Below are positions 36,042-47,187 of a stretch of 64,000 nucleotides of DNA, piece by piece. The position numbers and the translations under genes are program-made. This stretch comes from Antedon mediterranea. Lineage: Eukaryota > Echinodermata > Crinoidea > Comatulida > Antedonidae. Numbering within the stretch: position 1 is the stretch's first letter; each line of letters begins with the position of its first letter. The stretch is taken from assembly GCF_964355755.1 (NCBI RefSeq), contig NC_092672.1, positions 3,782,001-3,846,000 of the forward strand. Direction: 5' to 3'. The notes under the pieces are model-generated. The model had not been told where the DNA came from. It ran no database searches and was given only the letters and a program-made list of their open reading frames with translations.

Positions 36042-36697
36042 TAAATTTTGAGCACCAGCAAGATTTTGTAGACGTAAACAAGCGAGTTCGCCAATTGGAA
36101 TTGTCTGCGTCATCTAAAAAACAAGATTTGAAAAGATGTTCTTCAGAAAAATTAAAACCCGAAATTAGAGATGCACTAAAATGTCACCTTGGGGTCAGCT
36201 CAGGACGTGATTTTGACGATGAATCAGATGATAGTGATTATACAAGTTCAGTAGAAGGCGTTTATCAACTCCAGGATTCCGAGTCGGATGAAGAGTTACC
36301 CCGTAGTCGCACGCCTGTTGACAAGGCTACAGACGAACTACCCCAAAACCTTTCACATACTGACAAAAAAGATTTACCTCGGGGGCATACAAGAACGCAT
36401 GAAGACGTCGAGGACTGCGACGATGAATTTTCTCCAAAACGAACAAAAATATCAGAAAGTGGATGTGTTGAGTCGAATGCGGAAGCCAGTGCAAACCCGT
36501 TGCAATCATCACCGCGACAATTTCCTGTTTCAACAATGCCATTGGGATACGGTCAACAACGGCCATGGAAAAGCTCTATGCAATCACCGTCACAGGGTAG
36601 TGGGAGTCGGTCAAGCAACACTCGTACAAGAGTCATTTCAAGTAGCAATGAAGATTCTGAAAGTCCGCGGTCAAGTTCATTTTATAACACTATGTAA
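36042..36697 (+). CDS. Last exon of an acidic, Ser-rich, probably nuclear protein
   Basis: The acceptor TTTGTATTTTTCAG ends at 36,041 and the frame then runs open for about 217 codons to TAA at 36,695-36,697. This is the longest coding block in the left half of the window and its base composition is clearly richer in GC than its flanks. It starts with a heptad-like 'FVDVNKRVRQLELSASSKKQ', then has acidic clusters 'DFDDESDDSD' and 'DSESDEEL', an NLS-like 'SPKRTKI', and a Ser/Gln/Pro-rich tail ending 'SPRSSSFYNTM'. The acidic and SP/SD sites would suit CK2 or proline-directed kinases. This is the disordered C-terminus of a larger protein whose other exons I could not find, perhaps left of the satellite. 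The family was not recognised; a frame overlapping at 36,288-36,740 is a shadow. Confidence 0.7.
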
Positions 36698-36909
36698 TAA
36701 TTTCTATTTCTTGTTAGTGTGTTTGTTTTTCAATTTTTGAAATGTATCATTCTTTTATAAATCGAACTGTTTGTCGTCTTGTTTTATTGCTGGAGCAAGA
36801 GCAGTTTCGGCTGGATGGACCACCCTCATAAAATATTGTTAAAATAAATTAAGATAAGATTATGCTTGATAACTTGCCGAATAAATATTAATTACCATTG
36901 TTGTCTATG

Positions 36910-37093
36910 AAGCCTGTTTTCCTCTTGACGTTATTGGACGCTATCGTTGTTGATCATTAACAATTCAACGACGATTGTTTCAAAACAATCAAGTTGAAAG
37001 GATAACGATAGCGAGTACCTTTTCCTGTAAATCGTTAACATTTCAATGTTTACGTAGAAAATTGCCGAATAACGTCGACAGGAAAACAGGTTT
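36910..37093. mobile_element. TIR element (AAGCCTGTTTTCCT)
   Basis: The left end AAGCCTGTTTTCCTcttgacgttatt faces 'aataacgtcgacAGGAAAACAGGTTT'. The inner arms 'gctatcgttgtt' and 'aacgatagc' also pair, so most of its 184 bp can fold back. It is non-autonomous; the target duplication is unclear. Confidence 0.65.
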
Positions 37094-37099
37094 TAGGGC

Positions 37100-37650
37100 C
37101 TAGGTGCGAAATTAGGGAGGGATTATACTGGTTTTGCATTAACAATCTTACCAAATTATTGTGTTCAAATGTACCCTATAGGAGGATCTACTCTAGCATA
37201 GGATTATACTTGCATGTTAATCTTGTGTTATATACAATACTGTATATCTCTCTATTGTCATTTTACTCATATCTGACTACTCGTAATCAGTAGTATATAT
37301 TAAACACAAGAATAAGATGTTGCTCTTGTCATCAATATGAAGTAACACTATTCTATTTGTAAACAACTAGTGAAAGGTTTTCACAGTAAATTTCTATGTA
37401 ATATTTAAAACAATGACAACCAACCATGACAACTGGTTACACAAATAATCAATAGATAACAAAATACGTATATCAAATCAATTCAACTTTTATTCATCAT
37501 CATTATCAAAATATAAAGAAAAACAGTTGATAAAGAGATGAAAAGAAAACACATATAAAATCGAATGAGCTTGGTGTACCCTTTCTGAAAAAAATGTACA
37601 TTATTTTTAATTTTAAAAAAGTCATATAGATGAAATGTGAACGGGACCGT
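37100..37650. other. Gene-free AT-rich stretch
   Basis: AATAAATAT near 36,880 (just left) may serve the 36-kb exon. Nothing else was recognised. Confidence 0.4.
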
Positions 37651-37654
37651 ACTA

Positions 37655-37852
37655 CTGTACTAATTTAAAAATTGTTGTTTGGCCATTTTGATATCGCATA
37701 ATAGTTATTCACTTTGACCAAAAATCGGATCCCAAAATAATACCTACTAACCTGATAAATCCGCATTTTAATTCAACAAGTAAATTTTTTTTGTCATTTT
37801 TTAAAGCAAATCATAATTTTTGTTTGAATACATTTTTATCAAATTACAAAAA
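37655..37852. mobile_element. Truncated relative of the TTAA MITE
   Basis: 'cataatagttattcacttt' followed by 'gaccaaaaatcggatcc' matches the interior of the 7791-8152 element ('cataatagttatccacttt' and 'gaccacaaattggatc'). Neither TIR is intact. Confidence 0.45.
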
Positions 37853-37887
37853 TACAGTAGAACCCTCTTAAAGGGCTTCAGGACCAA

Positions 37888-38000
37888 AAAAAAAAATGTG
37901 AATAGCCCATATATGGACTTGATGATGTCATATTACTACCATACTTGGGCATATCACTACCATATTTAAGCATATCACTACCATATTTGGGCACATCACA
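37888..38000. mobile_element. MITE family A, copy 5 (internal fragment)
   Basis: 'agcccatatatggacttgat' followed by three 'actaccatatttgg'-type units. The terminal repeats are absent. It lies inside the pogo-like element. Confidence 0.6.
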
Positions 38001-38013
38001 CTGTGTTCCCTGA

Positions 38014-38175
38014 ATAGAGGTGTCCCCTGGATATAGTTGAATAGAGGTGTCCCCTGGATATAGTTGAATAGAGGTGTCCCCTGGATATAGTTGAATAGAG
38101 GTGTCCCCTGGATATAGTTGAATAGAGGTGTCCCCTGGATATAGTTGAATAGAGGTGTCCCCTGGATATAGTTGG
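38014..38175 (+). repeat. 27-bp minisatellite, 6 copies
   Basis: Six near-perfect copies of 'gaatagaggtgtcccctg' + 'gatatagtt'. Its 9-codon period makes a repeated peptide frame on the minus strand that is not a gene. Confidence 0.9.
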
Positions 38176-38289
38176 CCGTATTTGGCCCTATTTTTAAGAC
38201 AGATTTCCTATCATTCATTTCACAGAAAACTATCCTCTTAAAGGTGGTGTCCACTGAATAGGGATTCTACTGTATATTAGCCTAGATCA

Positions 38290-38580
38290 TTTCAAGTGTC
38301 CCTTTAATGGGGTGTCCCCTAGGAGTATCCCTTTAATTGTGGTGGCCCCTAGGAGTGTCCCTTTAATTGGGGTGTCTCTTTAATTGTGGCGTCCCCTAGG
38401 GGTGTGTCATTTTAAGTGGGCTGTCCCTTTTAGTGGGCTGTCCCTTTAATTGAGGTGTCCCTTTAAGTGGGCTGTACCTTCAATTAGGCTGTCCCTTTAA
38501 TTAGGCTGTCCCTTCAATTAGGCTGTCCCTTCAATTAGGCTGTCCCTTTAGTTGGGCTGTCCCTTTAATTAAGTGGAGGT
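38290..38580 (+). repeat. Degenerate ~18-bp repeat
   Basis: About 14 imperfect copies of 'aggctgtccctttaatt' / 'gggtgtccctttaattg'. The wording matches the ends of Tigger-like elements, from which it may have grown. Confidence 0.75.
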
Positions 38581-38909
38581 TCCCCATCCAGCTTTAGTTT
38601 GCCTTTTGTGTCTACAGACTGTAATTCCTGTAATAATGAGCCTGTAGTTTGTCTGATGGTATAATGAGAATATTTAATATAGATAGTAATTTTTTCTGGT
38701 AATATTTCATAATGAGCAACTGTAAATCCCAAACATCCATCAATTTTAAACGAGCAACATCGCATTTTGCTTCAAAACAAACTATATTTGCATAGAATTT
38801 AATCTATATTAATTATTTATCGTAATTTTTATTAAAAAATCATGAATAGATTGCAAAATTAATGGCTGTAAATGTAATCTAGAAAAATAATTTGTAATCT
38901 TCAGAAATG

Positions 38910-39130
38910 ACTGAGAGAGTAGTATAGCTTTGGGACTGCTTGTATCCTGGGAAAGCTGCTTTACTCTCAATGCCTCATCCTTCAGATAGGATATAAAGCT
39001 GTTGGTGCAATGTACATACATAACATATGTGCATGATAAAGAAATTGGTACATATTCAAAAAGAATCATCTCCCAGTGTGTTGACCATGGTCCTGTACTG
39101 AGCCCTCTAAGAGAACATCCTTGGTCACCC
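38910..39130 (+). repeat. SINE fragment with Deu-like core
   Basis: 'aatgcctcatccttcagata' then 'ggatataaagc' and 'attcaaaaagaatcatc' align with the 3' part of the SINE at 3800-4312. The extension 'ccatggtcctgtactgagcc' resembles the remainder of that conserved core. The 5' tRNA head is missing. Confidence 0.5.
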
Positions 39131-39478
39131 AGCATAAATAGAATCTGTACACTTTTATAATTTTAAATATGTATGTGAGAATTGAATCCATATTCTGTAT
39201 ATTTTTAATATTAAACACAATAACCAATTAGACATTATACTTTATTTTCTTTAATAGGAACATATTTTCTCAGGATAAATAATATTATATTTCGTTATAT
39301 TGTGATTTAGACTTTTAAGATTTATATTTTTAATTTATAATCCGTTTTGTATGATTGTTTACCAAACTCATTTTACCAAAGTAAATAGATCAACATTTTC
39401 TAATGATTAAATACTTATAGTATTCCTAATAATAATAATATATGTATATATTTGGTATTATAACATACAGGATAATTA

Positions 39479-39825
39479 TACTATAATGCTCAGTTATCGA
39501 AAATACTTTGTGCCCTAAAGTCTTGTTTGAAATTCAATTTACCATAGAATTATATTACTACTAGAGAATAAACTAGGCAACAGAAAAGATACTATAATGC
39601 TCAGTTATTGAAATACTTTGTGCCCTAAAGGCTTTCAAACATCTTGATTCAAATTCAATTTACCGTAGAGTTATATTACTACTAGAGAATCAACTAGGCA
39701 ACAGAAAAGATACTATAATGCTCAGTTATCAAAATAATTTGTGCCCTAAAGGCTTTCAAACGTCTTGATTCAAATTCAGTTCACCATAGAGTTATATTAC
39801 TACTAGAGTATCAACTAAAATTTGA
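39479..39825 (+). repeat. ~115-bp tandem repeat, 3 copies
   Basis: The units are anchored on 'actataatgctcagttat' at 39,480, 39,591 and 39,712. Each contains 'tttgtgccctaaag' and 'agttatattactactagaga'. Confidence 0.85.
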
Positions 39826-39829
39826 AAAT

Positions 39830-42140
39830 TAATGAAATTAATATTTTTTTTGCATACCTTTTGCCATACAAATGACCGTTTATTGAACATGCTTGTGTTA
39901 ATTTTGTGTTGCGTAACAGTGAATGCGGCTTCTTTCTGTCGATCTGATTGGTCAATGTGAAGCAGGCCTATTCGATTGTTCGTGGGTTCACTTTTTGAGA
40001 GCTGTGATTGTGTTGTAGTTGACTCTCTAGTTGTAATATAATAACTCTATGCAGTGTACATGCTTGTTTTCTTTCTCTTCCGACCCTCTGCTAAAATATA
40101 TTAGTACCTTCACATTTTACATAACATGTGAACAACGCCTTAATTTTTTAGGAATTCAGTAAGATAATATTTTGCACAATAACAAACAGACACAAAATTT
40201 CCCTCAAGTATATTAAGAATAACTTAACATGAGTATATTAACCCATCGTAGCCGGCTACAAGTAGACATTAATTGGTGTACATTTGATACTACGAGAAAA
40301 TTCATTAAGCTTTAGGAATTACAAAACATCATAATTTAAAAATTTTGATTTAACATAATACTTATTACAATACCAGGGAAGAGTAAAATTATTGTAATTT
40401 CACTTTTCCCTGATAACACTACTTTTTTGATGATGGTTGAAATAATTTGATATAATGAATGGCTGCTATATTCAATTCATATCCATATCAAGAAAATGTA
40501 TGTACCATACACCATAAGCCTAACTTTATACTTAACATAATACAGGCATCACATGTGGTACATATGTGTCAATGTATCAAATATTTTGCCTATGATACTG
40601 CTAACAAATTAAGTCATAGGATACAGTACAGAATCGAGTATTTTATGAATAAAACCAAAATATTACACAGAATATGTAAAGATAAAGTGCAAGTTACTAA
40701 TATATATATTTACGATTAATAAAATTGTCTGAATAGCCTGTGACATGTAGCAGAGATCTTTGGGCCTACATTTTGGCGGCTAGGCAGGGGTTTAGAGTCC
40801 AGCTATTTTTGGGTGTCAGTACATCTAGCAGCATACCTCAAACTTGACATGTATGTAGATGCACTGTTGTGGTGTCGAGTAATTCTCAAACTAGATTTTG
40901 TCTCAAAATTTAATAAATATAAATATTTATTATTAATAACAACTGCTTGTAGATAAAGCATTGAATCTTTAGTCTTAAATTTTACTTTACCAATATTAAA
41001 AAATGTTTCCAAACTTTCTTTAACTTTTCTCAGTTCTATCTTTTTAACAATCTTTGTTTCAATGACCAAATTAATATAAGAAAACATTTTACAAAATCAA
41101 TATATTGTATTTAGCCAACCTTACATCGCAAGAGATGGTAAAACGTCAAATACTATTGATGTTCAATTAAACTGATGCTAGAATATTGAATAGTGAAATC
41201 TTATTGATCATGTTTATCTAGCAATTTCCTTTTGCCTGAAGATATTCTCAAAGTGAGTGAGACATGCAATTCATGTTTAGATTATGTAAGATTATTGCAG
41301 TTTGGAAAATTAGGTAAAGTTACAGTCTTTTGAAACAATTTCTGTAAATATTGTGCCAAAAATAGTGCTTAAAATACAAAAAAATAAGAATTCATGACCT
41401 TGTGATGCATGTTGAACTTAAGAATCATGCTTTTACCATCCTACTTTAATACTAAAATAAACAATTTTTCTCACTATGATTATTATAATAAGAAAATGAT
41501 ACAAAACCATTTTAATACATTATTTTTTGGGCTGCGCATGCCTACAGTAGTTGATATACAGTCAGCGGCGAAATGGCAAAATCAGCAGTGTGGTCATTTT
41601 ACAAGTGTTGTCAAAAACAATATAGATTAACTGATAAAACTCCTAGAAAGTAGGAAACTTTTGGTCGTTTTCCCGGACTGTGTACATTATGTACCAATAA
41701 AAAACATTTTGGCCAACATAGCGTGTCATAACTATACCTGAGCTTAACTTTGCCAAATATACTGATAACAAAAAGTTAGTATCTGTCATCTTAACAGGCT
41801 GCCTATCCTCCGCTTGATCACTGATCCAAATCTGTACAACCCTCATTATTTATTAAATCTTGTATTTTCACTTACTATTATACTGTTAGTCTTATATCAT
41901 TTCTCTTTAAAGTTTTTAAGCAAGTATCTTTAAAGTAATTTTAAAGCTGTCCGTAATGTTGCTCTAGCAGTCAATAATTGAGTTAAAGAGGTCAGAGGGC
42001 AAACTAGTTACGTTTTCGTATATCTGAGGCAACAAATACATTTATTTGAATTGATTCAAAGTTGTTATATGAGCTATTTGCAGCTGTGTGGACGTCAAGT
42101 AAATGTGTACATTATAACAGGTTGAGGTTTTTGGTTCCTA
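39830..42140. other. Gene-free stretch
   Basis: A palindromic CACATGTG-type element lies at 40,494-40,558 ('taccatacaccataagcc' to 'caggcatcacatgtgg'). A 94-codon minus-strand ATG frame at 41,087-40,803 is lysine-rich with no recognised domain or splice context. Nothing else is supported. Confidence 0.4.
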
Positions 42141-42142
42141 AT

Positions 42143-42300
42143 GCTTAGTTCCCACTAGGGACGCAACGCAAGGACGTAACGCAACGTAAGTGATTTGACC
42201 AATCACAGGCGATGAATTATTTAAACTGTCGGTTGTCATTGGTCAACTTGCTTGCGTTGCGTTTACGTCCTTGCGTTACGTCCTAGTGGGAACCAACCTT
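42143..42300. mobile_element. MITE family B, copy
   Basis: TGCTTAGTTCCCACTAGGGA at the left and CCTAGTGGGAACCAACCTT at the right. Internal 'ttgaccaatcacaggcgatg' is mirrored by 'tcattggtcaactt'. Confidence 0.8.
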
Positions 42301-42529
42301 AAATAGAAATTCCACATACGTTCTATTTTATATTTAATATGTTCTTTGTTAAAACATCTTTAGCACCATGTTATATTAATACCAAGTATAAACATTTATT
42401 ATTATTATTATGTTTTATACCATTATTTATATTATTATTATTATTAACATTCTTATTAATGTTTTCTGATATTGTTATTTAGTATATAAACATAAACATG
42501 GTTAGAGTGATATTATTTCAAGTGTTTGC

Positions 42530-42640
42530 ACTTGGTTCCCACTGAGACGACACAAGTAACATACAGATAATCCATCGCTTGTGATTGGTCACAGTACCTT
42601 GCGCGTACACTTGCGCGTTGTGTCTTAGTGGGAACCAAGC
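42530..42640. mobile_element. MITE family B, short copy
   Basis: ACTTGGTTCCCACTGAGACG and CTTAGTGGGAACCAAGC ends; a 111-bp deletion form retaining 'atcgcttgtgattggtcac'. Confidence 0.75.
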
Positions 42641-43245
42641 TATATTATGTATGACCAATACGACTGTATGATTTGATATGTACATATTCTGTTTTCTCTT
42701 TATATACGTTGTTTGATAGTAGGGTCTGATGTATATTTACATTTATTATACAAGATACAAAACGCAAATAAATCCTTAATTTTGAAAAGAAAATCTTCAT
42801 TAAAACTTCTTTTAGCAAATAGTTCCGCGCCACAGTCGTGTTCAGATTATTTCGTTAGTAGTCGCCGCCTAGACTTAAATTCTCTAAAAACGGTGCCGAT
42901 TATAATAAATTGAGGAAACTATGGAACGCGGGGAGTGCCACATTAAATACTGCGCACGGTGAATTAACAACGTAACATAAGTTATACTAAGCCGTCGTAA
43001 ATCGCATATATTACCATTAAAAAAAACTATCGAAATAAAAATAATATACTCCTCCTAAAATCCGTGATGTGCACTACTTTGAATCGACGCGGTTAACGAA
43101 TTAATAATAAAAATGCATCACAAAATTATTTTATTCATTAAGACTGGGTCGGAGCATTTGTTTAGCCGAAATAAAAATACTATTTCTGTATGCAACATAA
43201 TGTTTCTGTTGACGTTCCTAATATAAAATTGTATGATTTTATAGG

Positions 43246-43345
43246 CCTCTTTATTTATTTATTACAACAATATTTTACGAGGGTGTGGTCCATTCAGCTG
43301 AAGCTGATCATTGGGGACCCTCACAGAAATACATCATGACGCGAC
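43246..43345 (-). repeat. Probable LINE 3' terminus
   Basis: On the minus strand: 'gggtccccaatgatcagc', then 'ttcagctgaatggaccacac', ending in 'aataaataaataaa'. This is the form of CR1/L2-type 3' ends; no ORF is left. Confidence 0.35.
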
Positions 43346-43915
43346 ATTTAACAATAGCAATTAAATTAAATTAAAATAAATAAATATAATTTATAAAGAT
43401 AAAATATATAAAGCACAAACATTTTAGAATCAAAAATTAAATGAATAAAATAAAAAATTTAAAAAAAATTGAAATAAATATTATTTATAAAAAGATAAAA
43501 TAAAGCACAAACAATTTAGAATAAAAAATGAAATGAAATTAAATGTTTGTTGGTAATTAGCTGAGATACCGTTACACAGTATACATAATGTATTCAAGAA
43601 AACATAAACAGAGTCATTTCGTTATACAATATGACATAACACAAACAACAACCAGTTACTGCATTTCTTTTACATATTCATCAATGTTTCTTCTTCTTTC
43701 ACTGCTGGAGTCGGGTAGAAATTAATCATTAGTTTGAAGACAAGGTATACCCTGAGGCTAAAGGAGGCGAGCGTGGGCACTACATAATTTGAATTCTCAA
43801 CTACTGTATGATTATTCATTACCTGTCCTGTAGTACATGTAAGTATCATATCAAGCGCCGATGCGTTTGATATGCAAGAACTAATATTCCATCGTGTTGC
43901 ACTCTTGTAACCATC
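43346..43915. other. Gene-free AT-rich stretch
   Basis: A short duplication of 'aaagcacaaacattttagaa' (about 43,410 and 43,504) within very AT-rich DNA. No gene was seen. Confidence 0.4.
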
Positions 43916-43917
43916 TA

Positions 43918-44266
43918 TATGTTATTACAATGAGAAATTACATTGCAGTGATTTGTCCGTCTGGTTATTTTCGGCATCGGTAATTATTTTACCCTCGGCG
44001 CTTCATACTAATAATTCATATTTGCGTATTTTCATTATGTTAGCAAAATTATAATATTGTAAGCAATACATTTCTTCATTAAATGTTGTATATGTTATTA
44101 CAATGATGAGAAATTACATTGCAGGTATATGTCCTTCCTAAATTGGTTATTTTCGGCATCGGTAATTATTTCACCCTCGGCGCTTCATACGTCGGAAATT
44201 TATATTTGTGTAATTTCATTATGTTAGCAAAATTATAATGTCATAAGAAATACATTACTTCATTAA
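43918..44266 (+). repeat. ~175-bp tandem duplication
   Basis: Two copies (43,918-44,085 and 44,091-44,266) share 'gttattttcggcatcggtaa', 'accctcggcgcttcatac' and 'ttcattatgttagcaaaatt'. The second has small insertions. Confidence 0.85.
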
Positions 44267-44744
44267 ATAATCAGTTTTTTAATGAAATGTGTATTACTAT
44301 GTTATGAAGAGCAACTTAATTATGAAAGTCTTTTCATCCACTGATGAAGTGTCCAGTTGTTGTAATTGACGAAGTTTTAGAAAAATGAGCAATATTTTAA
44401 AATTGATTTTGCCCCCCCCCCCCCCAAAAAAAAAACAATCCAAGTGGGAAAAGGGACATTAAACGCAGATGACGTACTTATTCATATTTTCAGCTCATTG
44501 CATCTTTCATTGATTTATTCTACAATGTATTTATTCAACATCAGAAACAACACTCAACAATATGAAACGAACGAACTTATTTAAAATCCACATTATATAC
44601 CAACTCTTTTCAATCTCAACTATGAATAACACGTAAGTATGTTTAGCATGTAGTGTTTGTGTCCAGTTATCGCGTCGTCTTCCTCTCCGGTAATTCTTAA
44701 TATAGTTTCTATCCTAATTGTACCCCACGAGTGTTTCGGAGATC

Positions 44745-44980
44745 CGAGAACCAGTGTTACAGCACGAGGGAGGAGTAATTTGACCAATCACAAGCGATGG
44801 ATCATCCGAACTTCGCTTCTGATTGTTCAACTCAGCTTAGTTCCCACTGGGACGCAACGCAAGAACGTAAGCGGGTTGACCAATGACAGGTGAATACTCA
44901 ATCGCCTGGGATTGGTCAAATTACTTGCGTTGCGTTCGTCAACGTCCTTGCGTTGCGTCTCTAGTGCAGGGAACCAAGCG
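44745..44980. mobile_element. MITE family B, partial plus complete copy
   Basis: 44,745-44,833 is a damaged copy with 'tttgaccaatcacaagcgat'. 44,834-44,980 has AGCTTAGTTCCCACTGGGAC and 'GTGCAGGGAACCAAGC' ends and the usual inverted interior. Confidence 0.7.
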
Positions 44981-45424
44981 TAAACTCCGGAGTTTTACTA
45001 GGAGATGTGAAAGGGATATTGAGTTGATTATTCTTCAATATATCCCCCTTCCAGTAAGTTGACTAAAATTATATTTTGAAAGATGGTATCATGGTGGATC
45101 AACATGAATGACGTTCGTTGGGGGAATGGGAGAATAATGTAAGATTATAAAATGCAAGCTATGATAAAACTTTTAGCAGGAGTTGATTAAGTTGGTTTAA
45201 AGAAGGACTGATTTAGGATTTCCTGTGCTCAATTATGACGCAGAGGGGGGGTTAGTGTTGGTATTCTAGTGACAAGACGATTATAAGTGTATTTTTATCG
45301 TAACAATCATTCATAAAAACCAGTCAACATTGAATTTTATCTGTTGTATTAGGCTAATAACTACGTAAACTGCGAAAACCATAATGGAATTATGTTGGAT
45401 TTGATTGAATTTACTTAGCTTATG

Positions 45425-45545
45425 TCGAACATATCGTTAGATCAGATAGTTCAGATAGTTTAGGATATTTGTGTACCGATAATGTCGCAAATATCGTTAG
45501 GTCAGACAGTTCAGATAGTTTAGGATACTTGTGTACCGATATAGA
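45425..45545 (+). repeat. ~60-bp tandem duplication
   Basis: Two copies of a block reading 'atatcgttagatcag' then 'agttcagatagtttaggat' and 'ttgtgtaccgat'. Confidence 0.85.
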
Positions 45546-45594
45546 TTATGTTGTTCGATCCTTTTAGATCCATTTGAGACAATTCGAGCTTTAA

Positions 45595-45811
45595 TGCTTG
45601 CTTCCCACTAGAACGCAACGCAACGTAACGCAGCGACGTATCGACGCAAAGTTATGCATTGCGTAATCACAAGTGGGAAACGACAATGCAACATTGATAC
45701 AAACATCGCAGGTTTGATTTCACGCAGGCGGGGGCAAACACAATTATTAGAAGGGCATCTTACGTTGCGTGTAGATTGCGTTACGTTACGTAGCTAGTGG
45801 GAACCAAGCTT
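45595..45811. mobile_element. MITE family B, long subtype
   Basis: TIR words 'cttcccactagaacgcaacg' and 'gtagctagtgggaaccaagc' enclose a different interior: 'acatcgcaggtttgatttca' and 'acacaattattagaagggca'. The same subtype recurs at 46,598, 46,822 and 58,555. Confidence 0.8.
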
Positions 45812-45812
45812 T

Positions 45813-45991
45813 AAGCGTGGTTCCCACTAGCGACGCAACACAAGGACGTAACGCAACGCAAGTGAATTGACCAATCACAAGCGATGGCTTATTCGCGTGT
45901 GATTGCTAACTTCTATAACTTCGCTTGTCATTGGTTAAAACGTTTGCGTTGCGTTTACGTCCTTGCGTTACGTTCTAGTGGGAACCGAGCT
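45813..45991. mobile_element. MITE family B, short subtype
   Basis: It directly abuts the previous copy across a 'TTAA'. AAGCGTGGTTCCCACTAGCG and TTCTAGTGGGAACCGAGC ends; internal 'ccaatcacaagcgatggctt' mirrored by 'acttcgcttgtcattgg'. Confidence 0.85.
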
Positions 45992-46119
45992 TAGTAAGGA
46001 GACGTTGCACTCGTCACGGTATGTTAAACCTTCGTCTATCCGTCCTGAAACGAAAGCTCGATTGTCGGCATACTGTGTAGTTTCTCCAGTATCGTAGGAC
46101 TATTCGGTAATACAACAAC

Positions 46120-46213
46120 ACATGTGTTTCACATGTACATTATCTCCCAAGTACCATATACCATAACTTAACCCTTTAATCTAACCTTACATGATACAGG
46201 CACCACATGTGAC
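46120..46213. repeat. Palindromic 'CACATGTG' element, copy
   Basis: 'cacatgtgtttcacatgtac' at one end and 'caggcaccacatgtgaca' at the other, around 'accatataccataactta'. Confidence 0.5.
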
Positions 46214-46574
46214 ACAAATGTTAAAAGTTTGTTGTCGTTATTAATACATTTTAAGAATTAGGTCTCGTACGTCTCTGTTAACATGTATTTTTCTTTCTGA
46301 CGTTTGTTAACTCTTTAAGCAATATGTGTAATGGAATCGTGCTGTTTGAAAATCGATTCTGTTAGACTAATCAAATATCGTTCAGAAAATAGATTAAATG
46401 TCTTAATTACATTTCCAATTAAGAATAACTGTTTGTTACCTAAACAAATTTGAACGAAAAAGAAAAGATGGTTTGTGTAGAAGGTTATTGTCTACTGTGT
46501 AAAGTATGTCAAGTCAGTAATCAGTTTCCCATACTAAGGCCCTCTATTAAAACCCCATTAAAGGTGTCCCTTTG

Positions 46575-47009
46575 AAGCGTGGTTCCCACTAGAACGTAAA
46601 GCGTGATTCCCACTAGCCTAGCGACGCAACGTAACGCAACGCTACGACGTATTGACGCAAAGTGCTAATTGCGTAATCACAAGTGGGAACCGACGACGGA
46701 ACAATGCTGCAAACATCGCAGGTTTGATTTCACGCAGGCGGGGGCAAACACAATTATTAGAAGGGCATTTCCATACGGTGCGTAGGTTGCGTTACGTTGC
46801 ATTGCTAGTGGGAACCAAGCTTAACGCAGCGACGTATTGACGCAAAGTGCTGTATGGCGTAATCACAAGTGGGAACCGACAACGCAATAGTGCTGCAAAC
46901 ATCGCAGGTTTGATTTCACGCATCCGGGGGAAAACACAATTATTAGAAGGGCATTTGCTTAAGTTGCGTAAATTGCGTTACGTTACGTCGCTAGTGGGAA
47001 CCACGCTTT
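46575..47009. mobile_element. Two MITE family B long-subtype copies in tandem
   Basis: Copy one (46,598-46,820, preceded by a 23-bp stub of another left TIR at 46,575) and copy two (46,822-47,009, lacking its own left TIR) share 'aacatcgcaggtttgatttc' and 'aattattagaagggcat'. The second ends GTGGGAACCACGCTT. Frames of 62-69 aa here are shadows. Confidence 0.8.
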
Positions 47010-47187
47010 ATAGGGGTTCTCTGTATTCACTACTTCTTCGATTTTGTTGCAAATAAATAGAAAAACTGAACGCAGTAGGCCTATATGTAAACTATACATT
47101 TATTGTTATTTCACCCGATCTCAATGCTGTATCTCCACATACTTTATCTATCTCCGAAGTACGGTATCAAAGCAATATTTGGTAATA

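Larger units (their letters stand above)
37855..38272. mobile_element. Pogo/Tigger-like non-autonomous element
   Basis: CAGTAGAACCCTCTTAAAGG at the left and 'gggattctACTG' at the right, each abutting TA (37,853-37,854 and 38,273-38,274). CAGT..ACTG ends with TA targets are characteristic of pogo/Tigger. Inside are a MITE family A fragment (37,888-38,000) and a 27-bp minisatellite. Confidence 0.65.

Noticed and set aside
36288-36740. 150-aa plus-strand frame overlapping the 36-kb exon
   Set aside because: Its composition is less protein-like, it has no acceptor, and it overlaps the better-supported acidic frame.
37928-38254. Minus-strand frame repeating NYIQGTPLF
   Set aside because: It translates the 27-bp minisatellite within a pogo-like element.
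40803-41087. 94-aa minus-strand ATG frame, lysine-rich
   Set aside because: No domain, no splice sites and no neighbours; AT-rich DNA yields such frames by chance.
44340-44385. A CTGATGA word that might start another hammerhead
   Set aside because: No matching stem II and no GAAA follow; the core is not met.
46652-47056. Paired frames with VITSGNRxRNxAANIAGLIS
   Set aside because: They are the same reading of two MITE family B copies, not a gene family.
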